Below are positions 1 to 7,512 of a stretch of 26,141 bases of DNA, one piece after another. The notes beneath the pieces are model-generated. The model saw nothing but the letters and a program-made list of their open reading frames with translations. It made no database searches and had not been told where the DNA came from. This DNA is from Schlegelella_A sp031360885 (lineage in GTDB: Bacteria > Pseudomonadota > Gammaproteobacteria > Burkholderiales > Burkholderiaceae_C): the NCBI GenBank assembly GCA_031360885.1, contig JANMCC010000089.1, forward strand, positions 1-26,141. Reading direction: 5' to 3'. Made by a program: the position numbers and the translations under genes. Each line of letters begins with the position of its first letter. The first letter of the stretch is position 1.

Positions 1-882
1 CGCGTCGCCAAGCTGTCGGGCATCGGCTGCTCGTCGAAGACGCCCGACTACTTCCTCGGCGCCTCGCACGGCTTCAACACCGTGCACGGGCGCATGCCCT
101 CGGTGCTGACCGGCGCCAACCTCGCCAACCGCGAGCTGCTCTACCTGGGCGTCAGCGGCGACGGCGATTCGGCGTCGATCGGCCTCGGCCAGTTCGCGCA
201 CGCCATGCGGCGCGGCGTGAACATGACCTACATCGTCGAGAACAACGGCGTCTACGGCCTGACCAAGGGCCAGTTCTCGGCGACCGCCGACCAGGGCAGC
301 AAGAGCAAGAAGGGCGTGATCAACACGGACACCGCGATCGACCTGGTGGCGATGGCGCTGCAGCTCGGCGCCACCTACGTCGGCCGCAGCTTCTCCGGCG
401 ACAAGGAGCAGCTCGTGCCGCTGATCAAGGGCGCGCTCAGCCACCGGGGCGCGGCGCTGCTCGACGTCATCAGTCCCTGCGTCGCCTTCAACAACCACGC
501 CGGCAGCACGAAGAGCTACGACTACGTGCGGGCGCACAACGAGGCGGTGAACCGGCTCGACTTCATGCCGAAGCGAGGCGCCATCACCGCGATGTACGCG
601 CCGGGCGAGGTGATCGAGGTGACCCAGCACGACGGCAGCGTGCTGCGCCTGCGAAAGCTGGCCGAGGGCTACGACCCGGGCGATCGGCTGGCGGCGATGA
701 ACCATATCGCCACCTGCGAGGCGCGGGGCGAGGTGCTGACCGGCCTGCTCTACGTTCGGGCCGATGCCGAGGACCTGCACGGCCACCTGAACACCGTCGA
801 CGGGGCCCTCAACCGGCTGGGCGACAAGGACCTCTGCCCGGGTTCAGCAGCGCTCGCGGCGATCAACGCCGAGCTGGTCTGA
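1..882 (+). CDS. 2-oxoacid:ferredoxin oxidoreductase, beta subunit (5' end outside window)
   Basis: The reading frame is open from base 1, so the gene starts upstream; 293 residues are visible, most of the protein. This subunit binds thiamine diphosphate and an iron-sulfur cluster and, with an alpha subunit, converts a 2-oxoacid and CoA to acyl-CoA and CO2 while reducing ferredoxin. Visible support: GDGD at window residues 53-56 followed by the asparagine pair in VENNGVYGLTKGQ (81-82), the usual TPP/Mg motif, and two cysteines in family contexts, GIGCSS (residue 10) and SPC (residue 160), which are cluster ligands in related enzymes. The alpha subunit is expected just upstream. Substrate choice (2-oxoglutarate, pyruvate or branched-chain oxoacids) cannot be read from this fragment. 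An internal GTG at 82 is not the true start because homology continues upstream of it. Confidence 0.93.
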   Translation, partial: RVAKLSGIGCSSKTPDYFLGASHGFNTVHGRMPSVLTGANLANRELLYLGVSGDGDSASIGLGQFAHAMRRGVNMTYIVENNGVYGLTKGQFSATADQGSKSKKGVINTDTAIDLVAMALQLGATYVGRSFSGDKEQLVPLIKGALSHRGAALLDVISPCVAFNNHAGSTKSYDYVRAHNEAVNRLDFMPKRGAITAMYAPGEVIEVTQHDGSVLRLRKLAEGYDPGDRLAAMNHIATCEARGEVLTGLLYVRADAEDLHGHLNTVDGALNRLGDKDLCPGSAALAAINAELV

Positions 883-890
883 CGAGCGCC

Positions 891-926
891 TGAGGGGCGG
901 CCGGAGGACCGGCCGCGGACGCCTCA
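891..926. terminator. Candidate bidirectional terminator hairpin
   Basis: A perfect 8-bp stem, GCGGCCGG (897-904) with CCGGCCGC (909-916), has a 4-base loop, and the outer TGAGG/CCTCA bases can extend it. It lies between two convergent genes, and its outer right arm includes the stop codon of the minus-strand gene. There is no T-tract, so termination is inferred from stem strength and position only. Confidence 0.4.
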
Positions 927-1169
927 AACGGCGCCGAAAGTCGAATCCACGAGCGCGGGCTCGATTTCGGGCTCGATTTCCACCGCTTCGATTGCCGCGT
1001 CGAAGGCACCGAGCTCGACCGCGGGCTTGGCCGGACGGGGATTGTCGAGGGGCCGGCAGATCGTGCTCTTCAGCCGCGCGAGACGGTCCGAGCGCTCGAT
1101 CGCGGCGAACACCATTTCCGGCGCGGTCATCAGGGCAAACGGGTTGCTGGTGTGGCTGGTCTGCTGCAT
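924..1169 (-). CDS. Small conserved protein of unknown function, 81 aa
   Basis: Start chosen at the ATG at 1169, which is preceded by a good GAGGGAGA ribosome-binding site; the longer frame upstream has no such site. The product has no signal peptide or membrane segment. Its N-terminal half (MQQTSHTSNPFALMTAPEMV, then an IERSDRLARL segment and a single CRPLD motif) resembles short proteins I associate with Burkholderiales genomes, none of known function. The C-terminal half is acidic and Ala/Glu-rich. It stands 179 bp downstream of tatD on the same strand. That gap is noticeably more AT-rich than its surroundings and holds a palindrome (1264-1279), so it probably has its own promoter and may be regulated. 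Function unknown. Confidence 0.75.
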   Translation of the reverse strand: MQQTSHTSNPFALMTAPEMVFAAIERSDRLARLKSTICRPLDNPRPAKPAVELGAFDAAIEAVEIEPEIEPALVDSTFGAV

Positions 1170-1263
1170 CGGAATCTCCCTCGAACTGCGATTCGGGCCA
1201 ATGTACGGAGCCACCCGAACCGCAGAAAGCCGGTACACGGCGATTTGTAACGTCAGCGAGATT

Positions 1264-1279
1264 CTGACAACGCTGTCAG
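1264..1279. promoter_or_regulatory. Operator-like palindrome upstream of the 81-aa gene
   Basis: CTGACAACGCTGTCAG is a 16-bp inverted repeat: 7 of 8 positions match between half-sites, around a central CG. It lies about 95 bp upstream of the 81-aa gene in an AT-richer spacer. Its size and central CG resemble LacI-family operators (for example TGACAGCGCTGTCA-type sites). No such regulator is encoded in the window, so the protein that binds it is unknown. Confidence 0.4.
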
Positions 1280-1348
1280 GGACACTCCATCGCCCCGTCG
1301 AGCGAATGAAAGTATTAGCTATATGCAACAGCCATTTACGAACACTTA

Positions 1349-2143
1349 TTAAAGTGAACTATCAAGTCGCGTCCCAGTGAAGAGCTGCTCGAAATTCCGG
1401 CTCGTGGCCGCCGCGACGGCTTCCAGCTCCAGTCCCTTGATCTCCGCGAGCTGCCGCGCCACCCAGGGCACATAGGCCGGCGAGTTCACTTTCCCCCGGT
1501 AGGGCACCGGTGAGAGATACGGGCTGTCGGTCTCGATCAGGCAGCGGTCGAGCGGCACGAATGCCGCCACGGCGCGCAGATCGGCGGCGGTCTTGAAGGT
1601 CAGGATCCCCGAGAACGAGATGTAGAAGCCGAGATCGAGCGCGGCGCGTGCCACCTCGGCGGTTTCGGTGAAGCAGTGGAAAACGCCACGGGCCCGGCCT
1701 TCGCCCTCCTCGCGCAGCAGCGCGAGCGTGTCGGCCGAGGCGCTGCGCGTATGGATCACCAGCGGCAGGCCGCTCGCCCGCGAGGCGCGGATGTGCACGC
1801 GGTAGCGCTGCCGCTGCCATTCCATGTCGGCCACGCTGCGACCGCCGAGACGGTAGTAGTCGAGGCCGGTTTCGCCGATCGCCACGACTTTCGGCCTGGC
1901 CGCGAGTGCGAGCAGGTCCTCGAGGCCGGGCTCGCGCACGTCCTCGTTGTCCGGGTGCACGCCGGCGCTGCACCAGAAGTTCTCGTGGCCGAGCGCGAGC
2001 GCATGGACCTGCTCGAATTCCTCGAGGGTCGTGCAGATGCACAGCGCCCGGTCGACGCCCGCCTCCGCCATCGCGGCGCGTATTTCGGGCAGCTTTTCCG
2101 CGAGCTCGGGAAAACTGAGGTGGCAATGCGAATCGACGTACAT
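1349..2143 (-). CDS. tatD: TatD-family metal-dependent deoxyribonuclease
   Basis: 264 residues, the normal length for the TatD/YcfH amidohydrolase-fold nucleases, which are cytoplasmic metal-dependent 3'-5' DNases. Visible motifs in order: YVDSHCHL at the N-terminus (metal ligands H6 and H8), AIGETGLDYYR (bridging glutamate), LVIHTRSA, VFHCFTE and ETDSPYLSP near the C-terminus, whose aspartate completes the site. It is the last gene of the mltG-tmk-holB-pilZ-tatD run, starting 48 bp after the pilZ stop; holB-pilZ-tatD order is also found in Pseudomonas. The annotation is secure at family level; which paralogue (TatD, YcfH or YjjV) is less certain, and this context favours the YcfH type. Confidence 0.95.
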   Translation of the reverse strand: MYVDSHCHLSFPELAEKLPEIRAAMAEAGVDRALCICTTLEEFEQVHALALGHENFWCSAGVHPDNEDVREPGLEDLLALAARPKVVAIGETGLDYYRLGGRSVADMEWQRQRYRVHIRASRASGLPLVIHTRSASADTLALLREEGEGRARGVFHCFTETAEVARAALDLGFYISFSGILTFKTAADLRAVAAFVPLDRCLIETDSPYLSPVPYRGKVNSPAYVPWVARQLAEIKGLELEAVAAATSRNFEQLFTGTRLDSSL

Positions 2144-2191
2144 GGAAATCTCGCGGCCATCGCGCTGCGCGGCGCGCAGGCCGCGGCGGGC

Positions 2192-2593
2192 TCAGATCGT
2201 CTGCGTGGGCTTGGCCGACGAGAGCGCGGTGCCCAGAGTTTCCTCGATGCGCGCACGCAGGGCGCGGCTCTTCTCGTCCGAGGGGAAGCGGACGCCGACG
2301 CCCTGGGTGCGGCCGCCCGAGGCGTTGGCCGGCGTGATCCAGCCGACCTTGCCCGCCACCGGGTAGCGCTGCGGGTCTTCGGGCAGCGAGAGCAGCAGGT
2401 AGATGTCTTCGCCGAGCTTGTAGTCGCGGGTGGTCGGAACGAAGATGCCGCCCTCGGAAAACATCGGCATGTAGGCGGCGTAGAGCGCGCCCTTCTCGCG
2501 AAAGACGAGCTGGATGACGCTGGGCCGGCCGGCATTCGGCGCCGGGGCGCCGGCGGCCGGGGCCGCGGCGCGCGCTGCAGCAGGTTCGCTCAT
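2192..2593 (-). CDS. pilZ: PilZ domain protein (type IV pilus type)
   Basis: 133 residues: an Ala/Pro-rich N-terminal tail of about 25 residues, then a compact PilZ domain (VFREKGALYAAYMPMFSEGG, a FVPTTRDYKLGEDIYLLLSL segment, and VGWITPANASGG). This matches the Pseudomonas PilZ protein, which is needed for type IV pilus assembly and works with PilB and FimX. The c-di-GMP-binding RxxxR arm and D/NxSxxG motif of canonical PilZ receptors are not evident, in line with PilZ proper not binding the nucleotide. Its ATG overlaps the holB stop (ATGA, 4 bp), so the two are translationally coupled. The same neighbours, holB and tatD, flank pilZ in Pseudomonas, which supports the name. Confidence 0.88.
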   Translation of the reverse strand: MSEPAAARAAAPAAGAPAPNAGRPSVIQLVFREKGALYAAYMPMFSEGGIFVPTTRDYKLGEDIYLLLSLPEDPQRYPVAGKVGWITPANASGGRTQGVGVRFPSDEKSRALRARIEETLGTALSSAKPTQTI

Positions 2594-3657
2594 CGGCGCA
2601 AGTGTAGCGAGTCGACCCCGCCGCGGCGCTGCGGCGATCGCGGCGTTTGCAACGCTTCCCGGCCCTGTTCGACCAGGCTTTCCAGCGTGAGCTCGGCATT
2701 CCACGGGTGCTCCGCGTTCTCGGCGAAGCGGCGCAGCTCGGCCGACCAGCGCACCAGCGCGTCGAGCGCGGGCACGCGGCCGGCCAAGGTCTCGGCAGCG
2801 AAATAGCGCGGCGCCGCACCAGCCGCAACGCTGGCGACGTCGTGACAGAGCTTCTGCAGCGCGTCGACCGCCAGCGGCAAGGGCCAGCCGCGCAGGGCCG
2901 ACACGTCGCCCGCGGCGATGCGACCGGGCAAGGTTCGCCACGCCGCCGCGTCGACGCCGAGTTGCGCCAGCGCGAGCACGTCCTGCGGCTGGCCGCCGCA
3001 GCCGGCGAGCAGCACCTCGGGCTCGGCGATGCCCTGCGCGCGCAACCACTCGACCGCGATCTCGGTCGGCGGCAGTTCCAGCGCGATCGCTTGGCAGCGG
3101 CTGCGGATCGTCGGCGCCAGGGCGTCGGCCGCCGCCGTGCAGAGCAGGAAGCGGGCATCGCCCGCCGGCTCTTCCAGCGTCTTCAGGAACGCGTTGGCGG
3201 CGATCGCGTTCATCCGCTCGGCTGGATGGATGACGATCGCCTTGCCGCGACCGCGAGAGGAGGTGGTCAGCGCCAGTGCGATCGCGGCCCGCACCTCCTC
3301 GACCCGGATGTCCTTGCTCGGCTTCTTCTTGCCCGCCTTCTCCTCGCCGCCCTCCTCCGACTCCGCGGCCGCCCAGCCGAGGCCTTCGCGCATCGCCTCG
3401 GGCAGGAGGACGAGCAGGTCGGGATGCGAATGCGCCGCCACCAGCCGGCAGCTCGCGCAGATGCCGCAGGGTCGCTCGCCCAGCGGGACGGTCGTCGATT
3501 CGCACAGCCATCCTTGCGCGAGCAGGATGCCGAGCTCGAACTGGCCGACCCCGCCCGGGCCGTGCAGCAACAGGGCATGCGCGGTCTGCGTCTCGAGCGC
3601 ACGACGAAGCGGCGCGACCAGCCAGGGCAGTCTCGGCACGGGGCCGGCTTCAGCCAT
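2590..3657 (-). CDS. holB: DNA polymerase III delta-prime subunit
   Basis: 355 residues, starting at the ATG at 3657, which overlaps the tmk 3' end by 8 bp. Delta-prime is the rigid stator of the clamp loader that places the beta sliding clamp on DNA. The N-terminal AAA+ domain has a degenerate P-loop, GPGGVGQFELG (residues 33-43), with the lysine lost, as expected because delta-prime does not hydrolyse ATP. Four cysteines (C52, C64, C67, C70; motif PCGICASC) form the zinc module. RMNAIAANAFLKTLEEP and TIRSRCQ are the family's sensor and SRC motifs. A Lys/Glu-rich insertion (about residues 103-115) precedes them. A GTG 12 bp upstream (3669) is a possible alternative start. Confidence 0.95.
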   Translation of the reverse strand: MAEAGPVPRLPWLVAPLRRALETQTAHALLLHGPGGVGQFELGILLAQGWLCESTTVPLGERPCGICASCRLVAAHSHPDLLVLLPEAMREGLGWAAAESEEGGEEKAGKKKPSKDIRVEEVRAAIALALTTSSRGRGKAIVIHPAERMNAIAANAFLKTLEEPAGDARFLLCTAAADALAPTIRSRCQAIALELPPTEIAVEWLRAQGIAEPEVLLAGCGGQPQDVLALAQLGVDAAAWRTLPGRIAAGDVSALRGWPLPLAVDALQKLCHDVASVAAGAAPRYFAAETLAGRVPALDALVRWSAELRRFAENAEHPWNAELTLESLVEQGREALQTPRSPQRRGGVDSLHLRR

Positions 3658-4264
3658 CGAGTCGTTCACGCAGCGCCTGCGCGACGCGCAGCGCCACCTC
3701 CGAGCGGCCGAGCGAGGCATCGATCCGCACGAAGCGCTCCGGCGCCGCGTTCAGCCGCGCCAGGTAGCCGGCGCGCACCCGCTCGAAGAAGGCCAGGTCC
3801 TCGGCCTCGAACCGGTCGGCGGCGCGCGCCTCGGCGCGGCGCTGCGCCGCGACCTGCGGCTCGAGGTCGAACCAGAGCGTCAGGTCGGGTTGCAGGCCCT
3901 CCTGCACCGCCGTTTCGAGCGTGTCGAGCAAGGCCAGGCTCTGGCCGCGGCCGAAGCCCTGGTAGGCGAAGGTCGCGTCGGTGAAGCGGTCGCAGAGCAC
4001 GACCTCGCCGCGCGCCAGCGCCGGCGAGATCACCCTGGCGACGTGGTCGCGGCGGGCGGCGAACACGAGCAGCGTCTCGCTCACTCCGTCCATCGCCGTG
4101 TGCAGCACCAGCTCGCGCAGCCGCTCGGCAAGCTCGGTGCCGCCGGGCTCGCGGGTGCAGACGACCGATCGTCCGGCCGCACGCAGCGCCTCGGCCGTCG
4201 GCTCGATGTGGGTCGACTTGCCGGCGCCGTCGATCCCCTCGAAGGTGATGAATCGTCCGCTCAC
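3650..4264 (-). CDS. tmk: Thymidylate kinase
   Basis: 204 residues; phosphorylates dTMP to dTDP with ATP in the essential dTTP pathway. The Walker A loop is FEGIDGAGKST (residues 8-18). TREPGG follows, CDRFTDATFAYQG is the substrate-binding DR[FY] motif, and an arginine-rich lid segment (QRRAEARAADRFE) lies further on. The start is a GTG at 4264 whose last two bases are the first two of the mltG stop (GTGA overlap), pointing to translational coupling; no other start fits the N-terminus of the family. The 3' end overlaps the holB start by 8 bp. mltG-tmk-holB order is widely conserved in proteobacteria. Confidence 0.96.
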   Translation of the reverse strand: MSGRFITFEGIDGAGKSTHIEPTAEALRAAGRSVVCTREPGGTELAERLRELVLHTAMDGVSETLLVFAARRDHVARVISPALARGEVVLCDRFTDATFAYQGFGRGQSLALLDTLETAVQEGLQPDLTLWFDLEPQVAAQRRAEARAADRFEAEDLAFFERVRAGYLARLNAAPERFVRIDASLGRSEVALRVAQALRERLDG

Positions 4265-5262
4265 TGGCCTTGTTTCCTCTGGAACCGGTTCACCGCCCGA
4301 TTGTGCTCGGCGAGCGTCTCGCTGAACTCGCTGCTGCCGTCGCCGCGGGCGACGAAGTAGAGCGCCCGGGTCGGATCGGGTCGCACCGCGGCAAAGAGCG
4401 AGGCGCGGCCGGGGATCGAGATCGGCGTCGGCGGCAGGCCGGTGCGCTGGTAGGTGTTGTAGGGCGTGTCGGCGAGCAGGTCGCGCTTTCTCAGGTTGCC
4501 GTCGAAGGCGGCGCCCAGGCCGAAGATCACGGTCGGGTCGGTCTGCAGCGGCATGCCGAGGCGCAGGCGGTTGACGAAGACGCCGGCGACCTTGCCGCGG
4601 TCGGCGCCGACGCCGGTTTCCTTCTCGACGATCGAGGCGAGCGTCAGCGCCTCGTCGGCGCTCTTCAGGGGACTGTCGGCAGCCCGTTCCCGCCAGGCCT
4701 CGTCGAGGCGATGCTGCATCGCCCGGTAGGCGCGCTTGAGCACGGCGAGATCGGTCGAGCCCTTGCTGTAGGCATAGGTGTCGGGATAGAGCCGGCCCTC
4801 GGGCGAGAGGCCGGACGGCGCGCCGAGGGCCTGCATCACCTCGGTGTCGCTCAGCGCCGCGAGGGTCGGCTTCAGCGCCTCGGCCTTCGCCAGCTCGGCG
4901 CGGATCTGGCGAAAGGTCCAGCCCTCGGTGAAGCGAACGACGGCAAGGGTCTCGTCGCCACGCACCATCTTCTCGAGCAGGCCGATCGGCGTCGTGCCCG
5001 CCGGCGCCTCGTAGCTGCCGGCGCGGATCTTTCGCGCCTTGCCCGACCAGCGGAACCATTCGTAGAGCAGAACCGGCTCGGCCTTCACGCCGGCCCGGAC
5101 CCAGGCCTCTGCGATCTGCCGCGGCGTGTCGCCGAGCTCGATCGACACCTCGACCGGATCGGCGGCCAGGGCGAGCGGCCGATGCAGCCACCACCAGGCG
5201 GCAGAAGCCGAGGCCGCCGCCGCAACGAGCAGCAGCACCAACGCAACGCGGAGGGCTCTCAT
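4261..5262 (-). CDS. mltG: Endolytic peptidoglycan transglycosylase MltG
   Basis: 333 residues (YceG family). One N-terminal membrane anchor (about residues 5-25) is followed by a periplasmic LysM-like region and the YceG catalytic domain. The enzyme cuts nascent glycan strands inside the chain and is thought to release them from the membrane-bound synthases. The key glutamate is E213 in LTLASIVEKETG, equivalent to E218 of the E. coli enzyme; RLYPDTY, LQTDPTV and NTYQRTGLPPTPIS are further family blocks. The ATG at 5262 places the membrane segment directly after the start; an in-frame ATG at 5307 is possible, and neither has a strong ribosome-binding site. It is the first gene of the five-gene operon and diverges from ygfZ across 71 bp. 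Confidence 0.94.
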   Translation of the reverse strand: MRALRVALVLLLVAAAASASAAWWWLHRPLALAADPVEVSIELGDTPRQIAEAWVRAGVKAEPVLLYEWFRWSGKARKIRAGSYEAPAGTTPIGLLEKMVRGDETLAVVRFTEGWTFRQIRAELAKAEALKPTLAALSDTEVMQALGAPSGLSPEGRLYPDTYAYSKGSTDLAVLKRAYRAMQHRLDEAWRERAADSPLKSADEALTLASIVEKETGVGADRGKVAGVFVNRLRLGMPLQTDPTVIFGLGAAFDGNLRKRDLLADTPYNTYQRTGLPPTPISIPGRASLFAAVRPDPTRALYFVARGDGSSEFSETLAEHNRAVNRFQRKQGQ

Positions 5263-5322
5263 CGGCTCGCGACGACCTCGCAAGCGCTCCACCCCTTCAC
5301 CACGCATGTCATGGCGGCTGAT

Positions 5323-5328
5323 GATAAT
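5323..5328 (+). promoter_or_regulatory. Candidate -10 element of ygfZ
   Basis: GATAAT ends 5 bp before the ygfZ ATG at 5334. Transcription would begin at or within a base or two of the start codon, giving a leaderless mRNA, and no ribosome-binding site is visible. No good -35 is seen: TTCACC at 5296-5301 would need a 21-bp spacer. Confidence 0.35.
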
Positions 5329-5333
5329 GGGCC

Positions 5334-6275
5334 ATGCCATCTCCCCACGCCCTCGAAGGCGCCTGCCGGATCACCGATCGGGGCGTCATCCGTGCTCGCG
5401 GCGCCGACGCCGCCAAGTTCCTCCAGGGACAGCTCACCAACGACGTCCTGACCCTCGGCCCCGCCCACGCCCGGCTGGCAGGATTCTGCTCGGCCAAGGG
5501 GCGGCTGCAGGCGAGCTTCGTGGTCTGGCGGGCGGGCGCCGACGAGTTCCTGCTCGCCTGCTCGGCGAGCCTGCTCGCGCCCACGCTCAAGCGCCTCTCG
5601 ATGTTCGTGCTGCGCGCCCAGTGCAAGCTCAGCGACGCCAGCGCCGAGGTCGCCCTCTGGGGCCTGGCGGGTGATGCGGCCCGGTCGCAGCTTGGCGACG
5701 CCTCCATCTGGGAGAAACGCGACGTCGACGGTGCCGCCCTGGTCCGCCTGCCCGACGCCGAGGGCCTTGCGCGCGCCCTCTTCGCCGCGCCTGCAGGCGT
5801 CGAACCCGCGGGCGCCGCGAGCGCCCCCCTGTCCCTCGCCGCCTGGCGCTGGCTCGAGGTGCGCAGCGGCGTGGTCACCATCGAGGCGGCGACGGTCGAC
5901 CGCTTCGTGCCGCAGATGGTGAACTTCGAGCTCATCGGCGGCGTCGATTTCCAGAAGGGCTGCTATCCCGGCCAGGAAGTCGTTGCCCGCAGCCAGTACC
6001 GCGGCACGACGAAGCGGCGCACCTTCCTGTTCGAGGGCGACGCGGTCGCGAGCGCGGGTCAGGACGTGTTCGTCGCCGGCGCCGTTGGCGAGGCTGCGGG
6101 AACCGTTGCCAACGCAGCGGCTTCGCCGGATGGCGGCGTCGGCAGTGCGCTGGTCGAACTGCGCCTGGCCGCCCTCGGCGAGGGCGAGCTCCGGCTCGGC
6201 AGCGCCGAGGGCCCGGTGCTGCATCGCGTTCCGCTGCCTTACCCGGTGGCGGTCGACGCCGAAGCCACCGCCTGA
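5334..6275 (+). CDS. ygfZ: Folate-binding protein YgfZ (iron-sulfur cluster maturation)
   Basis: 313 residues, normal for the YgfZ/GcvT-like family. These proteins bind tetrahydrofolate and help maintain or repair a subset of Fe-S enzymes such as MiaB. The signature KGCYPGQEVVAR is present with the conserved cysteine at residue 210. An N-terminal FLQGQLTNDV block and FCSAKGRLQASF also match GcvT-fold aminomethyltransferase relatives, but the protein lacks glycine-cleavage context. It diverges from mltG, as often seen in Betaproteobacteria, and is followed after 23 bp by a DUF4936 gene on the same strand. Expression may come from a leaderless transcript (see 5323-5328). Confidence 0.94.
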   Translation: MPSPHALEGACRITDRGVIRARGADAAKFLQGQLTNDVLTLGPAHARLAGFCSAKGRLQASFVVWRAGADEFLLACSASLLAPTLKRLSMFVLRAQCKLSDASAEVALWGLAGDAARSQLGDASIWEKRDVDGAALVRLPDAEGLARALFAAPAGVEPAGAASAPLSLAAWRWLEVRSGVVTIEAATVDRFVPQMVNFELIGGVDFQKGCYPGQEVVARSQYRGTTKRRTFLFEGDAVASAGQDVFVAGAVGEAAGTVANAAASPDGGVGSALVELRLAALGEGELRLGSAEGPVLHRVPLPYPVAVDAEATA

Positions 6276-6298
6276 ACGCACCCGGTCGCGCCGCGGCC

Positions 6299-6598
6299 AT
6301 GCGCGAGCTGTTCGTCTACTACCGGATCCGCGACGCCGATGCCGCGGCCGCCGGCGCGGCCGTGCTGGCGATGCAGCACGCGTTGCGACATGCGCATCCC
6401 GGGCTCGCCGCGCGCTTGCTCGTCCGCGCGGGCGAAGGCGAAGCGCTGCAGACCTGGATGGAAACCTACTCGCTGTCCGCCGAGCCCCTCGGCGTCGCTG
6501 CGGATCTCGAAGTGGAGATCGAGAGGGCGGCAACGAGCTGGGCGGCACTTGTCGACGGGCCGCGCCACGTCGAAGCGTTCGTCGCCGCCGGCGATTGA
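6299..6598 (+). CDS. DUF4936 family protein, 99 aa
   Basis: The short protein opens with MRELFVYYRIRDADAAAAG and contains LLVRAGEGEALQTWMETY; both blocks match the DUF4936 family, found mainly in Betaproteobacteria directly behind ygfZ. It has no signal peptide, no membrane segment and no catalytic motif that I recognise. The N-terminal YYRIR strand and the following helix suggest a small alpha/beta, possibly ferredoxin-like, fold. It is probably co-transcribed with ygfZ (23-bp gap). Its function is not known; the pairing hints at a role near Fe-S or folate metabolism, which is inference only. Confidence 0.82.
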   Translation: MRELFVYYRIRDADAAAAGAAVLAMQHALRHAHPGLAARLLVRAGEGEALQTWMETYSLSAEPLGVAADLEVEIERAATSWAALVDGPRHVEAFVAAGD

Positions 6599-6613
6599 AG
6601 CTCGTCCGCGCGC

Positions 6614-7471
6614 TCAGAGCGCTCGCAGCATCTCGACGTGGGCGATCCCGGTCTCGTCGAACTCGGGGCCGCGCCGCACGAACCCGGCGCGCTCGTAGAA
6701 CGCCGCGGCGCTGAGCTGGGCGTGCAGCACCGCCTCGCGCTCGCCGCGGCTGCGCGCCGCATCGAGCAGCGCCTCGAGCACCGCGCGGCCGACGCCGCTG
6801 TGCCGCGAGCTCGCGGCCACGGCCATGCGCCCGATCTTGGCGACGCCGGGCACGTGCTCGAGCATCCGCCCGGTGGCGAGCGCCTGGCCGAGGCGGTTGT
6901 AGGCGACAGCGTGAACGGCGCTTTCGTCGGCGTCGTCCCACTCCATCTCGGCCGGGATCTTCTGCTCGGCGACGAACACCTGGGTGCGGATCGGCCGCGC
7001 GTCGGCGCCGAGCTCGGCCCAGGTGCCGACGCGCACGTCGACCATGCTTTCGCCGGTTTCGAAGCGGTCGAACAGCTCGCGCAGCTCGCGCGGCACCGGC
7101 TTCGAGGCGGTGCCGTGCGGATCGGCGAAGACATAGGTCAGGGTGCAGGAGACGAGCAGCTGCTGGTCGCGGAACGCGCCGCCGACGAAGGTCGCCGACG
7201 AGGTGCCGACCCGGGCGCAGCGCATGCCGATGTCGAGCACGTCGTCGTAGCGCGCCGAGGCCATGTACTCGACCTCGGCCTTGCGCACGAACAGGTCGCC
7301 CTGGAACGCGACCATGGTCTCGGCGTAAGGCACGCCCAGCGCCCGCCAGTAGCCCGCGACCGCGGTATCGAAGTACATCAGGTAGTGGCCGTTGAAGACG
7401 ATCTTCTGCGCGTCGATCTCGGCCCAGCGGACGCGCAGGCGCTCGAAGAATCTGAAGTCGGAACGTTGCAT
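6614..7471 (-). CDS. Fused acyl-CoA thioesterase (YbgC/FadM-like) and GNAT acetyltransferase
   Basis: 285 residues with two domains. Residues 1 to about 135 form a hot-dog thioesterase: RWAEIDAQKIVFNGHYLMYF carries the active-site aspartate (D20) and the N-x-x-Y motif of 4-hydroxybenzoyl-CoA thioesterase relatives. Residues from about 145 to 285 form a GNAT domain of the ElaA-like kind: QVFVAEQKIP, then MAVAASSRHSGVGRAVLEAL as the acetyl-CoA pyrophosphate loop (R-x-x-G-x-G), and AFYERAGFVRRG near the end. One open frame joins them without a break. The thioester substrate and the acetyl acceptor are unknown. It is divergent from the alcohol dehydrogenase and convergent with DUF4936. Confidence 0.88.
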   Translation of the reverse strand: MQRSDFRFFERLRVRWAEIDAQKIVFNGHYLMYFDTAVAGYWRALGVPYAETMVAFQGDLFVRKAEVEYMASARYDDVLDIGMRCARVGTSSATFVGGAFRDQQLLVSCTLTYVFADPHGTASKPVPRELRELFDRFETGESMVDVRVGTWAELGADARPIRTQVFVAEQKIPAEMEWDDADESAVHAVAYNRLGQALATGRMLEHVPGVAKIGRMAVAASSRHSGVGRAVLEALLDAARSRGEREAVLHAQLSAAAFYERAGFVRRGPEFDETGIAHVEMLRAL

Positions 7472-7483
7472 GGCGCGCGAGTG

Positions 7484-7505
7484 TGCCAGACGGGTTATGC
7501 CAGAC
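7484..7505. repeat. Short direct repeat in a divergent promoter region
   Basis: TGCCAGAC occurs at 7484-7491 and again at 7498-7505, a 14-bp period, within the 41-bp gap between two divergent genes. It could be a regulator site, but chance cannot be excluded. Confidence 0.3.
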
Positions 7506-7512
7506 TGTCGTC

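Noticed and set aside
1362..3158. A 598-codon open frame antisense or out of frame to tatD, pilZ and holB
   Set aside because: It is Arg/Ala-rich shadow coding caused by high GC; the overlapping frames have clear family motifs and this one has none.
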